Positions 51,906 to 60,625 of a DNA stretch of 64,000 nt are shown here, piece after piece. The stretch comes from JACVRW01 sp034664085 (GTDB taxonomy: Bacteria > Actinomycetota > Thermoleophilia > Solirubrobacterales > Thermoleophilaceae), in contig JAXDII010000066.1 in NCBI GenBank assembly GCA_034664085.1, positions 3,543 through 67,542 of the forward strand. Direction: 5' to 3'. Each line of letters starts with the position of its first letter. Position 1 is the stretch's first letter. The notes below the pieces were generated by a model that saw only the letters and a program-made list of their open reading frames with translations, ran no database searches and was not told the DNA's origin. The position numbers were made by a program, and so were the translations under genes.

Positions 51906-53159
51906 CTACATCAGGTTCGGTGTGTGCAGAAGGGAGAGATGGCTCGCGGTTGCCGCGTCGAACCCCGCGGCGCGCAGCCGGCGGCGGCGGTTCGATCCCA
52001 TGGTCTCGAGCAGGCGGCGCACCCCCGCGCTCGTCTCGGACAGCTCCGCCGGCTGCAGCGACGGCGCGCACATCAGCGTCAGCGACTCCGTCACCAGGGG
52101 GCTGAGCCCGGGCAGGCTCGTGAGCTTGGCCGCCCGCGCCTCGGCCGCTGCCACCAGCGCGTCGCGGGCGTCGGGATCAGCTTCGATGCGCCGGCGCACG
52201 TGGGCGATGCCGAAGTGCACGTGGCGGCGCTCGTCGCGGTGGGCCAGCCGGGCGACGGCGGCGGTGGCGGCATCGGGCGCGTGCCGCTCCACGAAGCGCA
52301 GCAGGTCGAGGAACGTGCCCTCGCCGAGCACGTTCAACAGCAGGGCGGCGCTGCTGAAATCGTGTTCCTCGAGCAGGGTGCGCAGCGACAGCTCCGTCGA
52401 GGCCAGCGCGTGGGAGCGCACGCCGCCGGCCAGCGCCCGCTTGGTGAAAACCTCGATGTGGCGCGCCTCGTCGCGCACGTGCGTCGACAGCCAGATCAGC
52501 ACCTCGGCGTACTGCGGATTGACCTGCGGGAGGAACGCGGCCGGCACGTACAGCGCGGCGTACTCGTTCTGCGCGATGTAGGTCATCACCTGCGAGACGG
52601 CCCGCTCCTTGTCCTCGGGCAGGTCCGCGGCCGCCTCCCAGGGGATGTCCGTGGTGGCGTCCCACTGCTCGGCGGCGGCGCGGTCCGAGAGCCACGCCAG
52701 CTCGTCCGCCCAGAGGCGCTCGCGATCGCTCAGCCGCCACGAGTAGGCAGGGCCGCCGCCCTCGGCGACCGCCGCGATCGGCACGAACCCGCCCGCGGGC
52801 GGAGCGTGCTCGGGGGGCGGGCCGGTGGCACGCCGCAAATCGTCCATTCCAAGGCTGCCGTCAGGCCGCGCGAGCGGGTCGCCGCGCTCGCCCAGGTCAT
52901 CGCCGAGCACCCGGCTCAACTCCCCGCGCCGGATACGCACGACGAAGCTCGTCGCCGGGCCGGACTGCTCGGCCCGCTCGTTCGTCACGGTGTGGCCCGC
53001 CATGCGCACCCATGCCGGCAGCTCCAGCGCAGCGGCGCGCGAGGCCAGCTCGACCTCCAGCTCGCCACCGGGCGGCAGCCCCTCCAGGGCCGCGGCGGCC
53101 AGCAGCTCGAGCCCGCCGCCGAGCTCGAGCTCCCCCGCCTCCACGCGGCGAACGGTCAC
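51906..53159 (-). CDS. TusA/SirA-like domain fused to ferritin-like di-iron domain
   Basis: A 417-aa protein. Residues about 5-55 resemble a TusA/SirA fold (LELLAAAALEGLPPGGELEV, LPAWVRMAGHTV) but lack the CPxP cysteine. The main domain (about 150-390) has the carboxylate di-iron pattern: Glu in AQNEYAAL, ExxH in DEARHIEVF, Glu in LGEGTFLDLL and ExxH in DERRHVHF. It is therefore a potential oxygen-activating or ferritin-like protein. The GTG start overlaps the PhnD-like gene stop. Function unknown. Confidence 0.78.
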   Translation of the reverse strand: MTVRRVEAGELELGGGLELLAAAALEGLPPGGELEVELASRAAALELPAWVRMAGHTVTNERAEQSGPATSFVVRIRRGELSRVLGDDLGERGDPLARPDGSLGMDDLRRATGPPPEHAPPAGGFVPIAAVAEGGGPAYSWRLSDRERLWADELAWLSDRAAAEQWDATTDIPWEAAADLPEDKERAVSQVMTYIAQNEYAALYVPAAFLPQVNPQYAEVLIWLSTHVRDEARHIEVFTKRALAGGVRSHALASTELSLRTLLEEHDFSSAALLLNVLGEGTFLDLLRFVERHAPDAATAAVARLAHRDERRHVHFGIAHVRRRIEADPDARDALVAAAEARAAKLTSLPGLSPLVTESLTLMCAPSLQPAELSETSAGVRRLLETMGSNRRRRLRAAGFDAATASHLSLLHTPNLM

Positions 53160-53968
53160 TCCAGGGGAGCCATAGCCTCGGCCAGGTCGGCGTATCCGGA
53201 CTTGTCACCCGGCAGCCAGCGCTTGACCCCCTCGAGGTCCATCGCCGGCCGCATGGCCGGGTCGTCGTAGCTCATCGCCAGCAGGGCCTCGGTCCAGCGG
53301 GCGGCGACGCCTGCGTCGAACGACGGCAGCGCCGTGAAGTTGCAGTGGTAGTAGGTCGGACTGGTCCAGCGCGCCTCGAGCCCGGCGGTCGACTCGGGCG
53401 ACTGCACACGCAGCAGCGCCCAAGTGGCGTCGCCCACGGCGCCGGCGTCCGCGTCGCCCGACTGAACCGCGCGCAGCACGCGCAGCTCGCTGTCGCCGGT
53501 GTCCCCGTGCTTGCCGAGGTCGGTGTCGAAGCGGACCAGCTCGCACTCCGTCGCCGCGTCGAGCCCTTCGCGTGCGAGGTAGTGGAGCGGCAGGACTGCG
53601 GCGTGTCCGGAATCGCGGCTGCCGAGCGCCAGGCGCCCGCCACGCAGCGACTCAGGCACGTCCAGCGCCTCGTCGGAGCGGGCAACGATCAGGGTGCGGA
53701 AGTCCGCGTCGACGTCGCGCATCCCGAGCACCTGGGCGGCCCCGTCCAGCCGCTGCTCCGCGGCGACGTACGCCGTGTTGGTGTTCCACGCGATGTCTAC
53801 CTCGCCGGCCAACAGGGCGTCCACGAGCCGCTCGTAGTTCGAGTAGAGGACGTAGTCCGTCGGGACGCCGGCGGCGGCGAAGTAGGGGAGGAAGGCCTCC
53901 CAGATCGCCACGATCCGCGGGTGGTAGGCGACCGCCCCCACCAGGGTCGTCTCGTCGCGGCCGCTCAC
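53156..53968 (-). CDS. PhnD-like substrate-binding-fold protein lacking a signal peptide
   Basis: A 270-aa protein with the type-2 periplasmic binding fold of phosphonate/PhnD proteins: GAVAYHPRIVAIWEAFLPYF, LVDALLAGEVDIAWNTNTAYV, GGRLALGSRDSGHAAVLPLHYL and AVQSGDADAGAVGDATWALL. The GTG start overlaps the acyl-CoA dehydrogenase stop, and there is no signal peptide or lipobox, nor any ABC permease nearby. It may be a cytosolic ligand-binding or enzyme-like relative (compare THI5-type proteins). Confidence 0.8.
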   Translation of the reverse strand: MSGRDETTLVGAVAYHPRIVAIWEAFLPYFAAAGVPTDYVLYSNYERLVDALLAGEVDIAWNTNTAYVAAEQRLDGAAQVLGMRDVDADFRTLIVARSDEALDVPESLRGGRLALGSRDSGHAAVLPLHYLAREGLDAATECELVRFDTDLGKHGDTGDSELRVLRAVQSGDADAGAVGDATWALLRVQSPESTAGLEARWTSPTYYHCNFTALPSFDAGVAARWTEALLAMSYDDPAMRPAMDLEGVKRWLPGDKSGYADLAEAMAPLE

Positions 53969-55098
53969 GGCACCGGCAGCCCGGCGAGCGCCTTGCCGAT
54001 CCAGTTGCGCAGCACCGAGTTGGTGGGCGCCATCACTGCGCCGGCGCGAGCGTCGCGGAGGTGGCGCTCCACCGGCAGGGCTGGAGTGTAGCCCTGTCCG
54101 CCGGTCACCTCGAGCGCGCGCTCGGTCACCGCCGCCGCGGCTTCGGTGGCAGCCACCTTCGCCTCCATGATCGCCACCAGCGCGCCCTCGTCGCCCGCCT
54201 CGCCGAGGCGCGCCGCCTCGTAGACGAGCAGCCTGGCCTGCCTGGTGGCCATGTCCATGTCGGCCAGGGCGTGCTGGATCGTCTGAATCTCGGCCAGCGA
54301 GCTCCCGTCCGGATAGCGCCGGCTGCACGCGTGGTCGGTCGCGGCGCGCCGCGCTGCCGCGGCGATGCCGACGTTGACCGCGGAGAGGCCGACGAGGAAG
54401 TACGGGGCGACCACGCCGAAGACCAGGTCGGTGGCGGTGCCGGGCGCGCCCACGCGGGCGTCGTCGGCCAGGAGCACGTCGTCGAGCTCCATGGCGACGC
54501 TGGAGTTGCCGGCCATGCCCAGCCCCTTCCAGGAGCCGTCGAAGCGCACCCCGGGCTGATCTCCGCGCACGATGTACGCGTCCGCCGTGCCGTCCTCGTC
54601 GCCCTCGAGCAGGACGACGTAGAAGTCGGCGTGGCCTCCGCCGGTCACGAAGCTCTTGCGCCCGGAAATGCGAACCGAGCCGCTGTCGCGTGCGGCCCTC
54701 AGGCCCGGCGAGTAGAAGTGCGCTCCGGTGCCGCGCTCGCTGAATGCAAGCGTGCCGAGCGAGTTCCCGGCGGCCATCGCGCGCAGTACCTCACCGGCCT
54801 CCGAGCCGCCGCCCGCGGTGATCGTCGCCGCGGCGACCGAGTGCATGAGGAAGACCATCCCGCTCGAGGCGCAGGCCGCGCCGAGCGCCTCCGCTGCCTC
54901 GGCGAGCGCCACCAGGGCGCCGCCCGAGCCGCCCGACTCTGCCGGCACGACCAGCCCGAGGGCTCCGGCGCTCCCGAGAGCGGCGAGCGTCTCCGAAGGG
55001 AAAGCGCGCTCGCGGTCCACCCGGGCGGCATCGCTTGCGGCGGGTCCATCCGCGATGGCTCGCACGTCGCTGATGACTGTCGAGACGTCGGCTGGCAT
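53965..55098 (-). CDS. Acyl-CoA dehydrogenase family protein
   Basis: A 377-aa flavoprotein. Recognisable blocks are LGLVVPAESGGSGGALVALAEAAEALG, FSERGTGAHF (in place of the usual TEPxAGSD), ISGRKSFVTGGGHADFYVVLLE and the C-terminal EVTGGQGYTPALPVERHLRDARAG. The normal catalytic Glu position is not obvious, so it may be a DszC-like monooxygenase instead of a dehydrogenase. First gene of the operon with the PhnD-like, di-iron and Lrp genes. Confidence 0.85.
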   Translation of the reverse strand: MPADVSTVISDVRAIADGPAASDAARVDRERAFPSETLAALGSAGALGLVVPAESGGSGGALVALAEAAEALGAACASSGMVFLMHSVAAATITAGGGSEAGEVLRAMAAGNSLGTLAFSERGTGAHFYSPGLRAARDSGSVRISGRKSFVTGGGHADFYVVLLEGDEDGTADAYIVRGDQPGVRFDGSWKGLGMAGNSSVAMELDDVLLADDARVGAPGTATDLVFGVVAPYFLVGLSAVNVGIAAAARRAATDHACSRRYPDGSSLAEIQTIQHALADMDMATRQARLLVYEAARLGEAGDEGALVAIMEAKVAATEAAAAVTERALEVTGGQGYTPALPVERHLRDARAGAVMAPTNSVLRNWIGKALAGLPVP

Positions 55099-55268
55099 GC
55101 CCGGGCAGCGTACACCAGGATCCGTCTCTATATGCGCCCTCAGCCACGTAAAGCGGATATTCCACGCCTAGATACGACGGAAACCAGTTGACAGAGGGGG
55201 GTCATCTGTGGTTTCCTGATCCCGCCTCACCGTCCATCCCCCCGCGCAAGAGAGCCGAAAAGCCAAAC
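55099..55268. promoter_or_regulatory. Divergent promoter region, acyl-CoA dehydrogenase operon / FAD monooxygenase
   Basis: This 170-bp gap is AT-richer than its surroundings. On the minus strand TATAGA (55132-55127) could be a -10 box about 30 bp before the dehydrogenase start. On the plus strand TTGACA (55188-55193) is a good -35, but no convincing -10 sits 17 bp later. ACAGA and TCTGT (55191-55209) form a weak inverted repeat. Confidence 0.35.
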
Positions 55269-56459
55269 ATGAGTGCACCCGCCACAGCCAACGGTCGCCA
55301 CGTCGAGATCGCCGGCGGCGGCCTCGCGGGCCTCACCGCAGCCGCGATCCTCGCCCGCCGCGGGTGGAGCGTCCGAGTCCACGAGCGCGGCGCCGAGCTG
55401 CGCGAGATCGGCGCCGGCATCTTCATGTGGGAGAACGGGCTGCGCCCGCTCGAGGAGGCCGACGCCTACGACGAGGCCACCGAGTTCGGCGAGCGCATCG
55501 AGGCGTGGCAGCTCTTCGACGAGCGCCAGCGGCTGCTCCAGGGCGAGTGGATGAACCCCGACGGCGTGCGTCTGATCACCCTCCGAAGGACCGACCTGCA
55601 CCGTGCGCTGGCCAACGCCGCGCGCCGCGCCGGCGTCGAGATCGTCACCAACTCCCGGGTACGCGCGGGGAACCCCGACGGCTCGCTGACGCTCGACTCC
55701 GGGGAGGTCGTCCGCGGCGACCTCGTCATCGGCGCCGACGGCGTGCACTCGGCGGTGCGCGAGTCGCTCGGCCTGGCCGTGTCGGTCACCGACCTCGAGG
55801 ACGGCTGCGGACGCCACCTGATCCCCCGCCGTCCGCACGACCCCAAGGGCAAGACGCTCGAGTACTGGCACGGCGGCCGCCGCATCGGCATCGTGCCCTG
55901 CGCCCCCAACGAGGTCTACGTGTATCTCTGCTGCCCGGCGGCGGACACGCGCGGCAGGGCCAAGCCGGTCGACGTGGCCTCGTGGAGCGAGTCCTTCCCC
56001 GCCGCACGTGACATCATCGAGCGCATCCCCGAGGACGGGCGCTGGGCCACCTTCCACGACTCCCAGTGCCGGAGCTGGAGTGCGGGCCGGGCGGCGGTGA
56101 TCGGGGACGCTGCACACTCCATGTCACCCAACCTGGGTCAGGGAGCCTGCCTGGCGATGTCCAACGCACTCTCACTTGCACACGCGCTCGACGACTACGC
56201 CGACGTGCCCGAGGCGCTGCGCGCCTGGGAGGCGGCTGAGCGCGAGGTGACCGACGCGACACAGCGCTACTCGCGCGTCTACGGACGGGTCGGCACCCGC
56301 TGGCCGCGCCGTCTGCTCGGCCTGCGCTCCACGCTCGTGCGCGCCGCCGGCAAGTCCAAGCGGATCCAGGCCCGCGCCAACCTCGCCGCGCACCACGTCT
56401 CGCCGATCGTCGGCCCACGCTCCGACGCTCAGCCCGCGCCGGCGGGAGTCGCGGAGTAG
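55269..56459 (+). CDS. FAD-dependent aromatic monooxygenase (salicylate hydroxylase-like)
   Basis: A 396-aa class A flavin hydroxylase. FAD motif IAGGGLAGLTAAAILARRG, the DG motif DLVIGADGVHSAVRE and the GD motif VIGDAAHSMSPNLGQGA are all present. GAGIFMWENGLRPLEEAD resembles 6-hydroxynicotinate and salicylate hydroxylases. It precedes an amidohydrolase by 5 bp. A ring-hydroxylating role in the breakdown of an aromatic or N-heterocyclic compound is inferred. Confidence 0.9.
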   Translation: MSAPATANGRHVEIAGGGLAGLTAAAILARRGWSVRVHERGAELREIGAGIFMWENGLRPLEEADAYDEATEFGERIEAWQLFDERQRLLQGEWMNPDGVRLITLRRTDLHRALANAARRAGVEIVTNSRVRAGNPDGSLTLDSGEVVRGDLVIGADGVHSAVRESLGLAVSVTDLEDGCGRHLIPRRPHDPKGKTLEYWHGGRRIGIVPCAPNEVYVYLCCPAADTRGRAKPVDVASWSESFPAARDIIERIPEDGRWATFHDSQCRSWSAGRAAVIGDAAHSMSPNLGQGACLAMSNALSLAHALDDYADVPEALRAWEAAEREVTDATQRYSRVYGRVGTRWPRRLLGLRSTLVRAAGKSKRIQARANLAAHHVSPIVGPRSDAQPAPAGVAE

Positions 56460-56464
56460 CGGCG

Positions 56465-58141
56465 ATGCCGGATCCAGCGGCCCAGCCGGAGGAGGTCCTG
56501 CTCGTCTCGCGGCGGATCCATCCCATGGCCGCGGATCCGAACGGGGCCATCGACGGCGCGCTGCTGCTGCGCGGCGGTCGCATCGACAGCATCGTGCCGC
56601 GCACCGAGGTCGATTCGCTGCGCACCGCCGAGACGCGGGTGATCGACGTCGGCGAGCGGCCGGTGCTCCCTGGCTTCGTCGACCCGCACGCCCACGTGGA
56701 GGTCGCCTGTCGCGCGTCCTTCGGCACCGTCGACGTGCGCGCCCCGGAGGTCTCCAGCGTGGCGGACCTCCAGGAGCGCCTGGCTGCGGGGCTTCCCGAC
56801 GCCGAGGCCACCGGCTGGGTGATCGGGCAGGGCAACCTCTTCTACGACCGCAAGATCGCGGAGGGGCGCCTGCCCACGCGCGAGGAGCTCGACAAGGTGT
56901 CGCGCACCGTGCCGATCGCGGTCCGCGCCGGCGGCCACGTGACCGTGCTCAACACGGCGGCGATGGAGAAGGCCGGCATCGACCGCGACTACCGCCCGCC
57001 CGAGCACAGCGTCACCGGCAAGCCGATCGTCGAGCGCTGCAACTGCCACGACGAGCCGACCGGCGTCGTGAAGGAGATGGACGCGCTCCTGCCCTTCCCG
57101 ACGGACGACCGCGCCGCGATCACCGCGGCGCTGAGGACCGGGATGCGCGACATGTTCACGTCGAACGGCGTGACCACTATCGGCGAGATCTCGGAGTCGG
57201 TCGAGGGCATCTCGTGCATGGACTCGCTCGTACAGGGCGGCGAGGGCATCCCGCGCATGCGCGTGTACCTGTGGGCGCCCGGGACCCTCCCGATCGAGGA
57301 CGGCTGCGACTGGCGCAGCCACTTCTCGCTGGCCGCGCCCGAGGACCGCCTGCGCGTGCAGGGCATCAAGCTGTTCGCCGACGGCGGCTATTCCGCCGCC
57401 AGCGCCGCGGTCAACTCCGACTACGTGCACGTGGAGCCGCGGCACAGCGGCGCCATCGCACTCAACGAGGGCGAGGTGGAGAAGGCGGTTGGCCTGACGG
57501 GCGACGCCCGGCTCCAGCTCGCCATCCACGCCAACGGCGACCGGGCGCAGGAGTGGCTGTGCGACATGATCGAGAAGCACGGTCGTGGCGCAGGGGAGCC
57601 GGGCCTGCGCACGCGCATCGAGCACGCCGGCAACTTCCGGCCCGAGACCCGCACCAGCGACGCGTGGACGCGCGCCGGCATCGTTCCCGCCCCCCAGCCG
57701 GTCTTCCTCTACACCTTCGGCGACTACTTCGTCGACTACCTCGGTGAGTACGGCGCGCGCGGGCGGTTCCCGTTCCGCACGCTGCTGGACGACGGCTGGA
57801 CGCTGTCCGCCAGCTCGGACGTGTGGGTCGGCTCCGAGCGCGAGGCGACCAACCCGCTCTTCGGCGTCTGGTGCTGCGTGGCGCGCGAGACCTACGCCGG
57901 CAAGGTGATCGATCTCGACCAGGCGCTCACGGTCGACGAGGCGCTGCGACTGCACACGATCGGCGGCGCGGCAGCCATGGGCGAGTCCGACGTCAAGGGC
58001 TCGCTCGAGCCCGGCAAGCTCGCGGACGTGGCGGTGCTCGACCGCGACCCGTACACGGCGAGCACCGGCGACCTGCGCCACATCCGCACCGACCTCACGC
58101 TGATCGGCGGCGAGGTCGCGTACGAGCGCGTCCCGGCCTGA
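56465..58141 (+). CDS. YtcJ-like metal-dependent amidohydrolase
   Basis: A 558-aa amidohydrolase. Metal-binding motifs are the HxH in PGFVDPHAHVEVAC, K-containing VQGIKLFADGGYS, His in LQLAIHANGDRAQEWL, RIEHAGNFRP and the final Asp in LSASSDVWVG. This order matches the YtcJ/exoenzyme-regulator-like amidohydrolases, which hydrolyse imides or amides. It is in an operon with the FAD monooxygenase and ends 24 bp before selD. Confidence 0.9.
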   Translation: MPDPAAQPEEVLLVSRRIHPMAADPNGAIDGALLLRGGRIDSIVPRTEVDSLRTAETRVIDVGERPVLPGFVDPHAHVEVACRASFGTVDVRAPEVSSVADLQERLAAGLPDAEATGWVIGQGNLFYDRKIAEGRLPTREELDKVSRTVPIAVRAGGHVTVLNTAAMEKAGIDRDYRPPEHSVTGKPIVERCNCHDEPTGVVKEMDALLPFPTDDRAAITAALRTGMRDMFTSNGVTTIGEISESVEGISCMDSLVQGGEGIPRMRVYLWAPGTLPIEDGCDWRSHFSLAAPEDRLRVQGIKLFADGGYSAASAAVNSDYVHVEPRHSGAIALNEGEVEKAVGLTGDARLQLAIHANGDRAQEWLCDMIEKHGRGAGEPGLRTRIEHAGNFRPETRTSDAWTRAGIVPAPQPVFLYTFGDYFVDYLGEYGARGRFPFRTLLDDGWTLSASSDVWVGSEREATNPLFGVWCCVARETYAGKVIDLDQALTVDEALRLHTIGGAAAMGESDVKGSLEPGKLADVAVLDRDPYTASTGDLRHIRTDLTLIGGEVAYERVPA

Positions 58142-58165
58142 GCGGGCGGCTCCTTCCGTACTCTG

Positions 58166-59191
58166 ATGGGCGTGCCCGTCGCGGCGGTCCCCCTCACCTC
58201 CCTTTCCCACGGCGCCGGCTGCGGCTGCAAGCTGTCGGCCGCGGCGCTCGCTCCGATCCTCGACGGCCTCCCGCGTGACGCCGACCCGCGGCTGCTGGTG
58301 GGCAGCGAGACCGCCGACGACGCCGGCGTCGTGGCGCTGACCCCCGAGCTGGCGCTCGTGCAGACCGTCGACTTCTTCACGCCGATCGTCGATGACCCGT
58401 ACGACTTCGGCCGCATCGCCGCCACCAACGCGCTGTCCGACGTGTACGCGATGGGCGGCCGGCCCCTCAGCGCGCTGAACCTGGTGGCCTTCCCGCTCGA
58501 GCGGCTTGGCGCCGAGGTGCTGGGCGAGGTGCTGCGCGGCGGCGGCGACGTCCTGCGCGCGGCGGGTGCGCTGCTGGTGGGCGGCCACTCGATCGACGAC
58601 CCGGAACCCAAGTACGGCCTCGCGGTGACCGGGGTGGTGCACCCCGACGAGGTGCTGACCAACGCCGGCGGCGAGGTCGGGGACGAGCTGGTGCTGACCA
58701 AGCCGCTGGGCGTGGGCGCCATCTCCACGGCGCTCAAGCGCGGGGCCGCCGGCGCAGCCGAGCTGGCGGTGGCGGTCGAGTCGATGACGAAGCTGAACGC
58801 GGACGCGGCCAGCGCGGCCCGCGCCGCAGGCGCGCACGCGCTCACCGACGTGACCGGCTTCGGGCTGCTGGGGCATCTGCACGAGCTGGCGCTGGCGAGC
58901 GGCGTGGCCGCCGAGGTCGACGCGGAGGCGGCGCCGGCGCTGCCAGGCGTGGAGGCGCTGCTGCGCGGCGAGCAGGCGGTGTCCGGCGGCAGCTCGCGCA
59001 ACCGCGCGCACGCCGAGACGTTCACGGCCTTCGCCGAGTCCGTGGAAGAGTGGCGCCGGCGCCTGGTCACGGACGCGCAGACCTCCGGCGGGCTGCTGGC
59101 CGCGGTGCCGGCGGGCGCCGGCCCCTCGATGCCCGGCACCGTGATCGGCAGGCTGGTCGCGGGGCCGCCCGGGACGGTCGCGGTGGGGTGA
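58166..59191 (+). CDS. selD: Selenide, water dikinase SelD
   Basis: A 341-aa selenophosphate synthetase that makes the selenium donor for Sec-tRNA. The N-terminal active-site motif is SHGAGCGCK with Cys19 in the position of E. coli Cys17 and Lys22 in that of Lys20; this copy is therefore the Cys form and is not itself a selenoprotein. Further blocks are VQTVDFFTPIVDDPYDFGRIAA, NALSDVYAMGGRPL, LVGGHSIDDPEPKYG and DVTGFGLLGHLHELA. It begins the selD-selC-selA-selB cassette. Confidence 0.96.
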   Translation: MGVPVAAVPLTSLSHGAGCGCKLSAAALAPILDGLPRDADPRLLVGSETADDAGVVALTPELALVQTVDFFTPIVDDPYDFGRIAATNALSDVYAMGGRPLSALNLVAFPLERLGAEVLGEVLRGGGDVLRAAGALLVGGHSIDDPEPKYGLAVTGVVHPDEVLTNAGGEVGDELVLTKPLGVGAISTALKRGAAGAAELAVAVESMTKLNADAASAARAAGAHALTDVTGFGLLGHLHELALASGVAAEVDAEAAPALPGVEALLRGEQAVSGGSSRNRAHAETFTAFAESVEEWRRRLVTDAQTSGGLLAAVPAGAGPSMPGTVIGRLVAGPPGTVAVG

Positions 59192-59200
59192 TGGATTCCT

Positions 59201-59293
59201 GGGGCGGCATGGGCCCGGTGGCCCGACCGGTCTTCAAAACCGGGAAGCCGCGGCAGCCCCGCGGTTGGGAGGTTCGACTCCTTCGCCGCTCCG
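59201..59293 (+). tRNA. selC: tRNA-Sec (anticodon UCA)
   Basis: A 93-nt tRNA. The acceptor stem is 8 bp (GGGGCGGC with GCCGCTCC, one G-U), the T stem 5 bp around TTCGACT, which gives the 13-bp acceptor-T helix typical of bacterial tRNA-Sec. The anticodon stem CCGGT/ACCGG holds loop CTTCAAA with TCA at 59234-59236. A long extra arm pairs CCGCGG with CCGCGG around a 5-base loop. Discriminator is G; CCA is not encoded. It begins 9 bp after selD and ends 12 bp before selA. Confidence 0.97.
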
Positions 59294-59305
59294 TCGTACG
59301 GGGCG

Positions 59306-60625
59306 ATGGCTGAGCCGCGCGACGGCGCCGGCGGCCCGTCGCCCGAGGTGCGCGAGCGGCTGCGGTCGCTGCCGTCCGTGGAGCGGCTCGCGACTGCGGT
59401 TGCGCGCGCCGAGCTGGCAGACCGCCGGGAGGCGGTGCGCGCCGGCGCGACGGACAGCGCCGACCTCGTGGAGGGCGCCCGCGCGCGCCTGCGCCCGCAG
59501 CTGCGCCGGGTGCTGAACGCCACCGGCGTCGTGGTCCACACCAACCTCGGGCGGGCGCCGCTGGCCGAGCAGGCGCGCCGAGCGGTGGCCGCCGCGGCGA
59601 CCGGCTACTCCAACCTCGAGTACGACCTGGAGACCGGCGCCCGCGGCTCGCGCCACGACCACGTGGAGGCGCTGGCCTGCGAGCTCACCGGCGCGGAGGC
59701 GGCGATCGTGGTGAACAACTGCGCGGCTGCCGTGCTGCTGGCCGTGGCCGCGCTGGCGGGGCCGGGCCGGGAAGTGGTGGTCTCGCGCGGCCAGCTCGTC
59801 GAGATCGGCGGCGGATTCCGAGTGCCCGACGTGGTCGCGCAGGCGGGGTCGCGGCTGGTGGAGGTCGGGACCACGAACCGCACGCGCCTGGAGGACTACC
59901 GCTCCGCGCTCGGGCCCGACACCGCCGCGGTGCTGCGCGCGCACCAGTCGAACTTCCGCACGGTCGGCTTCGTCGAGGAGGCGGCGCTCGAGGAGCTGAT
60001 CGGCCTCGGCCTGCCGGTGATCGACGACGTGGGGTCGGGCGTGCTCGGCGAGGAGCTCGAGCTGCTGGCGGGCGAGCCGCCCGTGCGCCGGTCGGTGCGC
60101 GCCGGCGCTGCGCTGACCGCGTTCTCCGGCGACAAGCTGCTCGGCGGCCCGCAGGCTGGGCTGCTCGTCGGCACCCGCGCCGCCGTGGCCGCCTGCCGCA
60201 GCCACCCGCTGGCGCGCGCCGTGCGGATCGACAAGCTGTCGCTGGCCGCACTGGAGGCGACGCTGCTGCTGCACCGCGATCCCGAGCTGGCACGCCGCGA
60301 GCTGCCGGTGCTGGCGATGCTGTCCGCGGACCCCGAGCTGCTGCGCGCGCGCGCCGAGGCACTCGCGGCGGGCACCGGCGGCAGGGTGGTCGAGGACGTG
60401 GCGCGTGTGGGCGGCGGCACGCTGCCGCTGCTGGAGCTGCCCGGCCCGGTCGCGGCGATCGACCCGGGCCCCGGTGGCGCCGACGCGCTGGCCGCCGCGC
60501 TGCGCGCCGGCGACCCGCCGCTCGTCGGCCGGATCCGCGAGGGCAGGCTGCTGCTCGACCCTCGCACGCTGGCCGAGGACGAGCTCGAGCCGGCGATAGC
60601 CGCCGTACGCGCCGCGCTGCGGTGA
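59306..60625 (+). CDS. selA: L-seryl-tRNA(Sec) selenium transferase SelA
   Basis: A 439-aa PLP enzyme that converts Ser-tRNA-Sec to Sec-tRNA-Sec with selenophosphate. Blocks are LPSVERLATAVARAELADRR, NATGVVVHTNLGRAPL, VNNCAAAVLLAVAALAGPGREVVVSRGQLVEIGGGFRVPD and the PLP lysine K277 in FSGDKLLGGPQAG. N-terminal helical domain for tRNA binding is present. Length is about that of the family (E. coli 463). Confidence 0.96.
   Translation: MAEPRDGAGGPSPEVRERLRSLPSVERLATAVARAELADRREAVRAGATDSADLVEGARARLRPQLRRVLNATGVVVHTNLGRAPLAEQARRAVAAAATGYSNLEYDLETGARGSRHDHVEALACELTGAEAAIVVNNCAAAVLLAVAALAGPGREVVVSRGQLVEIGGGFRVPDVVAQAGSRLVEVGTTNRTRLEDYRSALGPDTAAVLRAHQSNFRTVGFVEEAALEELIGLGLPVIDDVGSGVLGEELELLAGEPPVRRSVRAGAALTAFSGDKLLGGPQAGLLVGTRAAVAACRSHPLARAVRIDKLSLAALEATLLLHRDPELARRELPVLAMLSADPELLRARAEALAAGTGGRVVEDVARVGGGTLPLLELPGPVAAIDPGPGGADALAAALRAGDPPLVGRIREGRLLLDPRTLAEDELEPAIAAVRAALR

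Noticed and set aside
58166..59191. SelD as a selenoprotein
   Set aside because: The active-site position is Cys (HGAGCGCK) and there is no in-frame TGA.
59201..59293. tRNA-Ser or other class II tRNA
   Set aside because: Anticodon TCA, 8-bp acceptor stem plus 5-bp T stem, and location inside the sel cassette define tRNA-Sec.
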